Positions 25,990 through 34,314 of a DNA stretch of 55,032 nt are shown here, piece after piece. The position numbers and the translations under genes were made by a program. Position 1 is the first letter of the stretch. Every line of letters begins with the position of its first letter. A model generated the notes under the pieces. The model was not told the DNA's origin, searched no databases, and was given only the letters and a program-made list of their open reading frames with translations. Source of the DNA: Acidithiobacillus sp. HP-2 (lineage in GTDB: Bacteria; Pseudomonadota; Gammaproteobacteria; Acidithiobacillales; Acidithiobacillaceae); the NCBI RefSeq assembly GCF_015100155.1, contig NZ_JACKZA010000018.1, positions 1 through 55,032 of the forward strand, written 5' to 3'.

Positions 25990-27039
25990 ATGCATTATTC
26001 AGCCTTAAAAAATCTTTCTCCTGCGTATTTTACGCTGGTGATGGGTACGGGCGTTATTTCCATTTCGGCAGAACTGTTGCACTTAAAGTTCCTCGCGAGT
26101 GTTTTGCTCGGGCTTAATATCGCCTTCTACAGCATTTTATGGATCATGAATATTGGCCGTGTTTTACGCTACCCTTCGGAGATGTTTGCCGATTTTTTTA
26201 ATGTGCAAAAAGGCTCTGGTTTCCTGACGATGGTGGCTGGAAGCTGCGTACTTGGCAGTCAATTTGTTATCCTTGAAAATCAAACTATTACTGCAGGTTT
26301 ATTATTGGGATTGGCCGTAATTCTTTACTTGACGCTGAATTACGGCTTACTCACTAGATTCATGATTCAGAAGCACAAACCTGGACTGATAAATGGTATT
26401 TCTGGCGGCTGGCTCTTGCACATCATCGCCCCACAATCCATTGCCATTTTGATTTTACTGCTGGATATCCACTGGTCTTTCATGCTCAGGGCAGAATTTG
26501 ACTTTATCGCACTCAGTCTCTGGCTATTGGGGGGAATGTTATATATCTGGGTTATGGTGCTGATATTTTATCGAATGATATTTTTGGATTTTTTACCCGA
26601 ACATCTTCATTCTTCCTATTGGAGCAATATGGGCGCCATGGCTATATCCACCTTGGCAGGATCGTTGCTGGTGGTTAATGGGGAGTCAGCGCCCTTTCTT
26701 CACCCATTTTTGCCTTTTATAAAGGGATTCACCCTGTTTTACTGGGCAGGTGGGAGCTGGTGGATTCCGTTGCTGATCATTCTGGGGTTCTGGCGCTATG
26801 TCCTGAGAAAGTTTCCCCTCCGTTATGATGATTCCTACTGGGCCATGGTATTTCCGTTGGGAATGTACAGTCTTGCAACGCTCCACATGGCCCATAGCCT
26901 AGACCTGCATTTTTTGTTTCCGCTGGCCCATGCTTCTTTTTTCCTGGCGCTGACTGCTTGGTGTCTCACCTTTTTGGGAATGCTTTATGGCTTCCTGCGC
27001 ATCAGTCACCAAAAAATATTCCACCATAATGGTGATTGA
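25990..27039 (+). CDS. TDT/SLAC1-family transporter (TehA-like)
   Basis: A 349-residue membrane protein with about ten hydrophobic segments and the family features SPAYFTLVMGTGVIS at the N-terminus and WAMVFPLGMYSLATLHMA near the end. The TDT family includes TehA, C4-dicarboxylate carriers, sulfite exporters and plant SLAC1 anion channels. In a sulfur-oxidising host, sulfite or anion export is a reasonable guess. The chosen ATG begins MHYSALKNLSPAYF; no ribosome site is obvious, and an ATG at 25933 remains possible. It lies just outside the island and 150 bases before the SRP RNA. Confidence 0.78.
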   Translation: MHYSALKNLSPAYFTLVMGTGVISISAELLHLKFLASVLLGLNIAFYSILWIMNIGRVLRYPSEMFADFFNVQKGSGFLTMVAGSCVLGSQFVILENQTITAGLLLGLAVILYLTLNYGLLTRFMIQKHKPGLINGISGGWLLHIIAPQSIAILILLLDIHWSFMLRAEFDFIALSLWLLGGMLYIWVMVLIFYRMIFLDFLPEHLHSSYWSNMGAMAISTLAGSLLVVNGESAPFLHPFLPFIKGFTLFYWAGGSWWIPLLIILGFWRYVLRKFPLRYDDSYWAMVFPLGMYSLATLHMAHSLDLHFLFPLAHASFFLALTAWCLTFLGMLYGFLRISHQKIFHHNGD

Positions 27040-27194
27040 GCGGTTTTAACCCTGACGATTTTGAGTGGTCAATATTGATCGCAGATCGGGGTTCTGATAC
27101 CTTCGCGACTTGCGAGTGCAAAAGTGGTGTTGCACTTTTCGTCTGTTCTCGTCCTTGTGTGGACAATTTCAGGTTTTCTATGGCGACAACAATC

Positions 27195-27295
27195 GGTCCC
27201 CTCGCAGTGGTAGCTGGTGAACCCCGTCAGGCCCGGAAGGGAGCAGCGGCAGCCGGCGATCCAGGTGCCGGGGTGCGGCTGATTCGCGTCGCCTC
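27195..27295 (+). ncRNA. ffs: Signal recognition particle 4.5S RNA
   Basis: The conserved SRP domain IV core is present (GTCAGGCCCGGAAGG at 27226-27240, then GAGCAGC). It is followed by GTGCCGGGGTGCGGCTG, the counterpart of E. coli 4.5S GTGCCGGGATGTAGCTG. Upstream GGTAGCTGGTGAACC forms the opposing strand of the long hairpin. Ends are approximate. The order ffs then dnaX is common in related genomes. The RNA binds Ffh for co-translational targeting of membrane proteins. Confidence 0.93.
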
Positions 27296-27313
27296 CCAAT
27301 TTAGTGTTTTCCC

Positions 27314-29011
27314 ATGACGGGATATTTAGCCCTTGCCCGACGTTGGCGGCCCCAGCATTTTGAAGATTTTGTTGGTCAGGAAGCGGTTGTGGCCGCTTTA
27401 CGTCATGCCCTGGACTCCGGCCGAATCCACCATGCATTTTTGTTCACGGGAACGCGTGGCGTAGGTAAAACCACTTTGGCAAGGCTGCTTGCCAAATGTT
27501 TGAACTGCGAAAAAGGCATCAGCAGCCAACCCTGCGGAACCTGCAGCGCCTGTCTGAGTATCAGCGCCGGAAATTTTGTCGATTTGCTGGAAGTGGATGC
27601 TGCCAGCCGCACGCGCGTGGATGAAACCCGTGAACTGCTTGATAACGTCCAATATGCGCCGGTGGCCGGGCGCTATAAAATCTACCTCATCGATGAAGTG
27701 CACATGCTGTCCACCCATAGTTTCAATGCACTCCTGAAAACCCTTGAAGAGCCGCCTGAACACGTCAAGTTTTTGCTGGCAACCACGGATCCTCAGAAGC
27801 TTCCCGTCACCGTTTTATCCCGCTGTTTGCAGTTCAACTTACGCAGGCTGGAAATCGGCCAGATTCAGGATCGCCTGCAGCAGATCATGCTGGCAGAGAA
27901 AATTTCCGCAGAAGATGCCGCACTGCACATATTATCCAAAGCTGCCGATGGCAGTTTACGCGATGCTCTCAGCCTTCTGGATCAGGCCATTGTCCATGGT
28001 GGTGGCGAAGTGCGCCGCGAGGGTGTGCTTGGCATGCTGGGACGCAGTGGCGACGATACCGTTATGCTGATGATTGCAGCGCTGATTGCCCAAGATGCGG
28101 AACGCGTTTTTGCGCTGGTCAACGAACACCTGGCGCGGGGTCTGGATGCTGCCGGGCTACTGGACCTGATCATCGAAGGGACTCATCGATTGAGTCTTGC
28201 TCAGTTTGTGCCAGGTGTTGCAGAAGGTGATGACGCGGAACTGATCAGTCAGTTACGAAACAAAATCAATCCACTGGTTTTACAGTCCTGGTACGCCCTG
28301 TTGCTGTCAGCGCGCCGGGATTTTCAGCTCTATCCAGATCAACGCATGGCACTGGAAATGGCATTTTTGCGGGTGCTCAGTTTCTCTACGGGGAATATTC
28401 CACCATCGGCGGGCTCGCCCGAACCGGAAAAAAAGCCCAGTTCAATCTCTCAAACCTCTACAGAGACTGCGATCACAGCCGTTGAAACGGTTCAACCCGT
28501 TCTGGCCGAACTGATTCCAGAATCACGCACATTTGCGGATGTGGTCCGCGAGCCCGCTCCTGAAATTCACAGAGAAAATGTATTCATACCGCCGCAAGCG
28601 GTCCATATGAGTCTTTCCTGGCAGGAACTGATTGCCACATTATCACTTTCACCGCTGCTGCAGGAACAGCTGCGTCACGGTCAAGCCCTGCAGTGTGATG
28701 CGCAAAAGGTGGATCTGCTCATAGAGCTTCGCTACCTGCCCTTTATTATCAAGGAAAAAGTACGAATTCTGAAAGCGCTCAGTGACCACTTTGGTCAGAC
28801 GCCGCAACTCGTCATCAGTGAATTGACCGAGGCAAGCGGCGTACGCAGTGTAAATGCTGAAGCAGAATCTCAGGCCTCCGCGCGACAGGAAGAAGCACAG
28901 ATCAGGGTGGCCAATGATCCTCTGGTCAAACAATTTACGGAAATACTGGGTACTCAGGTAGAATCCATTACCTTGATGACTTTAACGAATCAACAGGGAG
29001 GTAGTCGATGA
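27314..29011 (+). CDS. dnaX: DNA polymerase III subunits gamma and tau
   Basis: The 565-residue clamp-loader ATPase has Walker A GTRGVGKT, a four-Cys zinc module ([20 protein letters not shown]), Walker [11 protein letters not shown] and the SRC motif (VLSRCLQF), followed by helical domains II-III to about residue 360. A variable linker (about 365-435) and a tau-specific C-terminal region follow. A slippery A AAA AAG in the correct phase at codons 372-374 suggests a -1 frameshift to a shorter gamma form. The ATG lies soon after the SRP RNA and its ribosome site is weak. It is followed by ybaB with overlapping stop and start. Confidence 0.95.
   Translation: MTGYLALARRWRPQHFEDFVGQEAVVAALRHALDSGRIHHAFLFTGTRGVGKTTLARLLAKCLNCEKGISSQPCGTCSACLSISAGNFVDLLEVDAASRTRVDETRELLDNVQYAPVAGRYKIYLIDEVHMLSTHSFNALLKTLEEPPEHVKFLLATTDPQKLPVTVLSRCLQFNLRRLEIGQIQDRLQQIMLAEKISAEDAALHILSKAADGSLRDALSLLDQAIVHGGGEVRREGVLGMLGRSGDDTVMLMIAALIAQDAERVFALVNEHLARGLDAAGLLDLIIEGTHRLSLAQFVPGVAEGDDAELISQLRNKINPLVLQSWYALLLSARRDFQLYPDQRMALEMAFLRVLSFSTGNIPPSAGSPEPEKKPSSISQTSTETAITAVETVQPVLAELIPESRTFADVVREPAPEIHRENVFIPPQAVHMSLSWQELIATLSLSPLLQEQLRHGQALQCDAQKVDLLIELRYLPFIIKEKVRILKALSDHFGQTPQLVISELTEASGVRSVNAEAESQASARQEEAQIRVANDPLVKQFTEILGTQVESITLMTLTNQQGGSR
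28429..28435 (+). promoter_or_regulatory. Candidate programmed -1 frameshift site in dnaX
   Basis: The heptamer A AAA AAG lies in frame as GAA AAA AAG, the same slippery sequence and phase used in E. coli dnaX. A -1 slip would add 16 residues ([16 protein letters not shown]) and stop at a TGA, giving a product of about 390 residues ending in the linker, as for gamma. A GGCGGGCTCGCCC stem lies just upstream, and GTTGAA-ACGG-TTCAAC lies about 55 bases downstream. Confidence 0.55.
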
Positions 29012-29334
29012 TGAAAGGTGGTTTGGGAAATATCATGAAACAGGCGCAGCAACTCCAGGATCGCCTGCAAAAAACCCAGGAAGAACTGGCTCATATTGAA
29101 GTCCAGGGACATGCCGGCGGTAATCTGGTAGAGGTCACCATGACCTGTCGCCATGATGTGCGCAAGGTGCGAATTGATCCCTCGTTGCTGGCGGATAATG
29201 ATCAGGAAATGCTGGAAGATCTGGTGGCTGCAGCGATCAATGATGCCGTACGCAATGCTGAAAAGGTCAGTGCCGAACGGATGTCGGAAGTGACGGGCGG
29301 AATGAATATTCCAGGCATGAATCTGCCTTTCTGA
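29008..29334 (+). CDS. ybaB: YbaB/EbfC-family nucleoid-associated protein
   Basis: A 108-residue DNA-binding protein with a helical N-terminus ([20 protein letters not shown]) and the conserved beta region ([22 protein letters not shown]), which dimerises into tweezers. The ATG at 29008 overlaps the dnaX stop; a second ATG follows at once. GGAGG sits seven bases before the first. The dnaX-ybaB-recR order is widely conserved. Confidence 0.93.
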   Translation: MMKGGLGNIMKQAQQLQDRLQKTQEELAHIEVQGHAGGNLVEVTMTCRHDVRKVRIDPSLLADNDQEMLEDLVAAAINDAVRNAEKVSAERMSEVTGGMNIPGMNLPF

Positions 29335-29335
29335 T

Positions 29336-29935
29336 ATGGCCGATGTTCCGAGTATGGAGGCTTTGGAGGCGCTGTTAAGGCGCCTTCCCGGTATTGGGCC
29401 GCGTTCTGCACAGCGCATCTGCTACGATCTGCTGGTGCGCAAACGCAGCCTGCTCCCCCAATTGGCCGCTGCATTTGAACGCGCACACGCCACAGTGCGT
29501 TTTTGCGAGCGCTGCAATAACCTCAGCGAAGCCCCTTTGTGTGGGGTTTGTCTAGGTGCGCATCGGGACCATTCGCAGCTGTGCATTGTGGAATCACCCG
29601 CAGATTTACGCGCCATTGAAGATACGGGCGTGTTCAGCGGGGATTTTTTTGTGCTGATGGGCCATTTGTCGCCTCTGGATGGTATTGGTCCGGAGGCTCT
29701 GCATCTGGATCGTCTCAGTGAGCGTTTGGCAGAAGCGGGTCTGCAGGAGGTGATATTTGCCACCAACCCCACTCTGGAAGGTGAGGCCACTGCCCAGTTT
29801 CTGGCAGATTTGGTGCCTGCAGGCATTACCATCAGTCGTATTGCCCACGGCGTTCCGGTGGGCGGTGAACTGGAATATGTAGATCGTGGCACACTCGGAC
29901 GGGCGCTGCATGGACGCCGCCTGCTGGATGAATAG
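29336..29935 (+). CDS. recR: Recombination mediator protein RecR
   Basis: The 199-residue protein acts with RecF and RecO to load RecA at gaps. It shows the helix-hairpin-helix (LRRLPGIGPRSAQRICYDLL), a four-Cys zinc finger (CERCNNLSEAPLCGVC), a Toprim domain (CIVESPADLRAIEDTGVFSG) and the C-terminal Walker-B-like segment (ARIAHGVPVGGELEY type). Length is standard. It starts one base after the ybaB stop. Confidence 0.96.
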   Translation: MADVPSMEALEALLRRLPGIGPRSAQRICYDLLVRKRSLLPQLAAAFERAHATVRFCERCNNLSEAPLCGVCLGAHRDHSQLCIVESPADLRAIEDTGVFSGDFFVLMGHLSPLDGIGPEALHLDRLSERLAEAGLQEVIFATNPTLEGEATAQFLADLVPAGITISRIAHGVPVGGELEYVDRGTLGRALHGRRLLDE

Positions 29936-29969
29936 TTAAAACAAAACATTTGATAGAGGAAGAAGTCGT

Positions 29970-31187
29970 ATGCTGGCTACGGGTGTGACGCCTCCGGGCG
30001 GTAATGTATTTTTTTTACTGATGGGTGCCATTCTGGTTTTTGCCATGCATGGCGGCTTTGCCTTTCTGGAACTGGGGACCGTGCGCCGGCGCAGTCAGGT
30101 CAATGCTTTGGTCAAAATCCTCAGTGACTTTGGCATTTCGACCATTGTGTATTTTTTTATTGGTTATCATATTGCTTACGGCATCAGTTTTTTCGGAAAC
30201 GTGCAAACCCTGACTGCCGGCGATCATGGTTTTGAAATGGTGCGTTTTTTCTTTCTGCTGACCTTTGCGGCAGCCGTACCCGCCATCATTTCCGGAGGCA
30301 TTGCCGAGCGCGCCCGTTTTTATCCGCAATTGCTGGCTACGGCTTTTCTGGTGGGCCTGGTGTATCCCTTTTATGAAGGCATCGTCTGGGATAACAATTA
30401 CGGCATTCAGGCCTGGTTTACGCAGACATTTGGTGCGCCTTTTCATGATTTCGCCGGTTCGGTAGTGGTCCATGCCATGGGTGGCTGGATGGCCCTGATG
30501 GCCGTCTGGTTATTGGGACCGCGCCGGGGGCGCTATGGTAAGGATGGTACGGTGCATGCCATGCCGCCTTCCAATATTCCTTTTCTGGCCTTGGGCTCCT
30601 GGATTCTGATCATCGGCTGGTTTGGATTTAATGTGATGAGCGCCCAGCAGTTGGCTCAGGTTCAGGGTCTGGTGGCCCTGAATTCTCTCATGGCCCTGGT
30701 GGGTGGCATGCTCGCCGCTCTGGCCGTTGGCAAGGGCGATCCGGGTTTTGTGCATAACGGAGCATTGGCAGGGCTGGTGGCTATTTGTGCCGGATCGGAT
30801 GTGGTCCAGCCCATCGGGGCTCTGGCCATTGGTGCCATAGCCGGGATTATTTTTGTGTATTTATTTACCTTTGTACAACACCGACTGCGCCTGGACGATG
30901 TGCTCGGAGTCTGGCCTTTGCATGGCGTTTGCGGTGTCTGGGGTGGCTTGGCCGTGGGAATTTTCGGCCTGAAAATGCTGGGCGGTGCTGGGGGAGTCAG
31001 TTTCTGGTCGCAACTGCTGGGCACCAGTTTGGGGGTTTTGATTGCGCTGGTGGGTAGCGGAGTGGTTTACGGCACCATCAAGGCTTTCATTGGGATTCGC
31101 CTGGATGCCGAGGCGGAATATGCCGGTCCAGATTTGAGTATTCACCATGTCAGCGCGTATCCTGAGGAGGATATTGAGAGGGCCTGA
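29970..31187 (+). CDS. amtB: Ammonium transporter
   Basis: A 405-residue Amt-family channel with eleven predicted membrane helices. Conserved pore residues are seen: FHDFAGSVVVHAMGG (Asp and first pore His) and VWPLHGVCGVWGG (second His). GGIAERARFYPQ is also typical. No cleavable signal peptide is obvious; the mature region starts almost at once. GAGGAAG precedes the ATG. A glnK gene, the usual partner, is not adjacent, so it may be controlled elsewhere. It sits between recR and nnrD with short gaps. Confidence 0.9.
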   Translation: MLATGVTPPGGNVFFLLMGAILVFAMHGGFAFLELGTVRRRSQVNALVKILSDFGISTIVYFFIGYHIAYGISFFGNVQTLTAGDHGFEMVRFFFLLTFAAAVPAIISGGIAERARFYPQLLATAFLVGLVYPFYEGIVWDNNYGIQAWFTQTFGAPFHDFAGSVVVHAMGGWMALMAVWLLGPRRGRYGKDGTVHAMPPSNIPFLALGSWILIIGWFGFNVMSAQQLAQVQGLVALNSLMALVGGMLAALAVGKGDPGFVHNGALAGLVAICAGSDVVQPIGALAIGAIAGIIFVYLFTFVQHRLRLDDVLGVWPLHGVCGVWGGLAVGIFGLKMLGGAGGVSFWSQLLGTSLGVLIALVGSGVVYGTIKAFIGIRLDAEAEYAGPDLSIHHVSAYPEEDIERA

Positions 31188-31189
31188 AC

Positions 31190-32041
31190 GTGGACGATGA
31201 CTTTGTTGCATTGACTTGGGAGAGTCTGCCAAAAATACCGAAAAGGTCTCCTGATGCACATAAAGGTCGTTTTGGTCATGTTTTTGTACTGGGTGGCGCG
31301 CCAGGAATGGGCGGAGCACTGGCTTTGGCAGCTGCGGCCGCTTACCGGATTGGGGCAGGGCTGGTGACCGCCGTGGGTCATCCTTCCGCAGTTCCTTATC
31401 TGGCTTCCGCTCTTCCGGAAGCGACCTGGTGGGACTGGCCCCCGAGTTTCTCTGCGTTACCGGACAATGCGGTACTCGCCGTGGGGCCCGGTCTGGGGCA
31501 GGGGCTGGCAGCGCATGATATGCTGACTGAGGTCGGGAGTTTGCGCATTCCCCAGGTCTGGGATGCGGATGCCCTCAATATTCTCGCGCGTTTTGGTGTG
31601 CCGTTGCTCAGTGTGCAGGCTGTTCGGCTGTTTACCCCGCATCCAGGTGAAGCGGCCCGTCTGCTGGCAATGCCGCTTCCTGACGTTCAGCTGGACCGGA
31701 TAGGGGTAATACATGCGCTGCAATCCCGCTATGGCGGGCATTGGGTTTTGAAGGGGCAGCACAGTCTGATGTTGGGTGAAACAGCGCGCTGTTATTGTCC
31801 CTGGGGAAATCCGGGAATGGCTACCGGCGGCAGCGGCGATGTATTGACCGGGGTGCTGGCGGGGTTGCTGGCCCAAGGTATATCGGCCGATGAAGCCTTG
31901 ATTCTGGGGGTTGCCATTCATGCCCTCGCCGGCGATCGTGCGGCCCGACGTTTGGGAGAAGAAAGTCTGCTGGCCAGCAATATTCTCGAAGAACTACCTT
32001 TTGTCATACAGGAGTTGAATGCCATCCATGTCCGAAACTGA
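31190..32041 (+). CDS. nnrD: ADP-dependent NAD(P)H-hydrate dehydratase (single domain)
   Basis: A 283-residue YjeF C-terminal-type (ribokinase fold) enzyme that restores damaged NADH and NADPH. Motifs are GRFGHVFVLGGAPGMGGAL, LFTPHPGEAARLL and the ADP-binding NPGMATGGSGDVLTG. It starts at GTG three bases after amtB, with GAGAGG upstream. In E. coli the gene is fused to the epimerase NnrE and totals about 515 residues; here only the dehydratase half is present. The 3' end overlaps bioA by 23 bases. Confidence 0.9.
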   Translation: MDDDFVALTWESLPKIPKRSPDAHKGRFGHVFVLGGAPGMGGALALAAAAAYRIGAGLVTAVGHPSAVPYLASALPEATWWDWPPSFSALPDNAVLAVGPGLGQGLAAHDMLTEVGSLRIPQVWDADALNILARFGVPLLSVQAVRLFTPHPGEAARLLAMPLPDVQLDRIGVIHALQSRYGGHWVLKGQHSLMLGETARCYCPWGNPGMATGGSGDVLTGVLAGLLAQGISADEALILGVAIHALAGDRAARRLGEESLLASNILEELPFVIQELNAIHVRN

Positions 32042-33380
32042 AATGCTGAAAGCCTGGGACCGCCGTTATTTTTGGCATCCCTTCACTCAGATGCAATGTT
32101 ATGGTGATGATGATCCCTGGATTATCGAGAGGGCGGAAGGCCATTATTTGTACGATGTGGATGGCGCGCGTTGTCTGGATGCGGTGGCGAGCCTTTGGTG
32201 TAATGTGCATGGTCATCGCCATCCGCGCCTTGATGCTGCCCTTCTGGAGCAGTTGGGAAAAGTCGCGCATACCACAGCTCTGGGCGCCAGCAATCCACCG
32301 GCTATCCGTCTCGCCAAAAAGCTGGTTGAGTGCACTCCAGAATCTCTGCAACATTGTTTTTTCAGTGAAGATGGTTCCGAGGCGGTAGAAGTGGCTATTA
32401 AAATGGCGGCGCAGTACTGGGCCAACATCGGGCGTCCTGAAAAGCATCTTTTTTTGACCCTCGATAACGCTTATCACGGCGATACCGTGGGAGCTGTTTC
32501 GGTGGGTGGATTTCCGCTTTTTCACGAAGTGTATGGTCATTTGCTGTTCCCGACGCGCAGGTTGCCCAGCCCTTATGTGCTGCAATGGGAACAATGCCAG
32601 GGGGATGCCGCGCAGGCAGCCAATCTCTGGCTGAATACTCTGGAAGCCGTTTTACTGGCAGAAAAAGACCATATTGCCGCTTTGATTCTGGAAGGCGGCG
32701 TGCAGGGTGCAGCCGGGATATTGCCATTTCCACCCGGGGTCCTGTCGGGCGCACAAAAGCTCTGTAACACCCATGATGTCCTGCTTGTTGTTGACGAAGT
32801 GGCCACTGGCTTTGGTCGCAGCGGCCAGTTGTTCTCCTGCCAAAAAGAACAGGTCGAACCTGACTTGCTGGCGCTCGGCAAAGGACTGAGTGGCGGTTAT
32901 TTACCCATTGCCGCAACGCTGACTTCAGAAAAAATCTATCAGGCTTTTCTGGCCCCCTTTGGCGAAGCCAAACAGTTTTATTACGGACATACCTTTACGG
33001 CCAACCCTTTGGCCGCTGCGGTGGCTCTGGAAAATCTGAGCATTTTTGCCGAAGGCTATTTGTTGTCCGAAATCCCCAATAAAATCGAAAAACTGCGCGC
33101 AGGTCTGGAAGTATTTCACCATCAACCCTGGGCAGGTGAGCCCCGGCAATTTGGCTTGATGGCGGCCATTCCCTTGCGTGACCCGGCTACCGGAGCGGCT
33201 TACCCTTATGGCGAACGTGTCGAATACATGGTCTGCAAACGTGCCCGGGAAATGGGTGTGTATAGTCGACCCCTTGGTGATCTGCTCACCATTGTGCCCC
33301 CTCTGTCGGTGACAGAGCTGGAAATAGACACTATCCTCCAAACATTATTTGACGCCATGGCGGAAGGAAGAACCCAATGA
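32019..33380 (+). CDS. bioA: Adenosylmethionine--8-amino-7-oxononanoate aminotransferase
   Basis: The 453-residue class-III aminotransferase of biotin synthesis makes 7,8-diaminopelargonate using S-adenosylmethionine as amino donor. WHPFTQMQ and the PLP region LLVVDEVATGFGRSGQLF with LLALGKGLSGGYLPIA (Schiff-base Lys) are characteristic, and HCFFSEDGSEAVEVAIKMA binds PLP phosphate. GGAG lies close to the first ATG; a second ATG at 32028 is possible. No other bio gene is nearby, so it is separated from the rest of the pathway. It overlaps nnrD upstream and the CBS gene downstream. Confidence 0.92.
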   Translation: MPSMSETEMLKAWDRRYFWHPFTQMQCYGDDDPWIIERAEGHYLYDVDGARCLDAVASLWCNVHGHRHPRLDAALLEQLGKVAHTTALGASNPPAIRLAKKLVECTPESLQHCFFSEDGSEAVEVAIKMAAQYWANIGRPEKHLFLTLDNAYHGDTVGAVSVGGFPLFHEVYGHLLFPTRRLPSPYVLQWEQCQGDAAQAANLWLNTLEAVLLAEKDHIAALILEGGVQGAAGILPFPPGVLSGAQKLCNTHDVLLVVDEVATGFGRSGQLFSCQKEQVEPDLLALGKGLSGGYLPIAATLTSEKIYQAFLAPFGEAKQFYYGHTFTANPLAAAVALENLSIFAEGYLLSEIPNKIEKLRAGLEVFHHQPWAGEPRQFGLMAAIPLRDPATGAAYPYGERVEYMVCKRAREMGVYSRPLGDLLTIVPPLSVTELEIDTILQTLFDAMAEGRTQ

Positions 33381-33832
33381 CAACGGCCCAGGAAATCATG
33401 ACCCGTGCGCCCAGCACGGTGCAGGAAGATGATTCGGTCAAGAATGTCGGCAAAATCTTGCTGCAGACGGGGCATCACAGTATTCCCGTAGTCAGTGCCT
33501 CCGGGCATCTGGTCGGCATGATCGGTGAGCGCGACCTGATTGATGCCAACCGCGAGGTGCATTTGCCCACTATGTTGACCATTCTTGATGGATTGATTCC
33601 GTTGGGTGGCATGCATGAATATGAAGAAGAATTGCGTAAAGTCACGGCTGTTACTGCAGGCCAGTTGGCTACTACCAAGGTTGTGACCGCAGGACCCGAT
33701 GAAAACACCGATGCGGTCGCCGAAAAACTCTTGCGTAAGGAAGTACATGCCTTGCCTGTTGTGGATACAGATGGAAAGCTGTTGGGTATCATCACCCGCT
33801 CCGATATTCTCCAGCATTTGTTAAAACCCTGA
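33377..33832 (+). CDS. Tandem CBS-domain protein
   Basis: A 151-residue protein made of two CBS domains (about 5-60 and 90-150: TVQEDDSVKNVGKILLQTGH...GMIGERDL and VTAGPDENTDAVAEKLL...LLGIITRSD). Pairs of this kind bind adenine nucleotides and act as energy or redox sensors. Its ATG overlaps the bioA stop (ATGA), and tsaE follows eight bases later. No attached effector domain is seen; the partner is unknown. Confidence 0.85.
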   Translation: MTTAQEIMTRAPSTVQEDDSVKNVGKILLQTGHHSIPVVSASGHLVGMIGERDLIDANREVHLPTMLTILDGLIPLGGMHEYEEELRKVTAVTAGQLATTKVVTAGPDENTDAVAEKLLRKEVHALPVVDTDGKLLGIITRSDILQHLLKP

Positions 33833-33840
33833 GTTTGCCG

Positions 33841-34314
33841 ATGGATTGGGACTTTCCCAGTGCCGATATTTGCCAGTCCTGGGGGGCGGCCCTGGCGCAA
33901 ACATTACAGGCACCGGCAGTCATTTATCTGGAAGGCGACCTGGGAGTCGGTAAGACAACGCTTGCCCAGGGTATTTTGCGGGCGCTGGGCGTCACCCAAT
34001 CCATCAAAAGTCCCACCTATACTTTGCTCGAAACCTATGAAACAAAATCTGGGCTGGCCCATCATCTGGATTTGTATCGTTTGAATGATCCCGAAGAGCT
34101 GGAATTTATCGGCATCCGTGACTATCTGGCGACACCCGCCCTGTGGCTGATCGAATGGCCGGAAAGAGGCAAGGGGCATCTGCCGGGCGCTGATCTCAAA
34201 CTGCATTTGCATATTCTTCCTGATGCCCGCCATCATCTGTCAGCGAAGGCACTGGATCCGCACGCCGAAGCCTGGGTGCAGGCTTTACCTGTTGATCTGG
34301 CGAGTATTACATGA
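33841..34314 (+). CDS. tsaE: tRNA threonylcarbamoyladenosine biosynthesis ATPase TsaE
   Basis: A 157-residue P-loop protein ([17 protein letters not shown]) with SPTYTLLETYE and HHLDLYRL, the family signatures. It works with TsaB and TsaD to make t6A37 in tRNAs that read ANN codons. The ATG at 33841 is preferred to a TTG six bases earlier. Its end overlaps mutL (ATGA). The nnrD, tsaE, mutL, miaA order is the classical one, here with bioA and a CBS gene inserted. Confidence 0.93.
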   Translation: MDWDFPSADICQSWGAALAQTLQAPAVIYLEGDLGVGKTTLAQGILRALGVTQSIKSPTYTLLETYETKSGLAHHLDLYRLNDPEELEFIGIRDYLATPALWLIEWPERGKGHLPGADLKLHLHILPDARHHLSAKALDPHAEAWVQALPVDLASIT

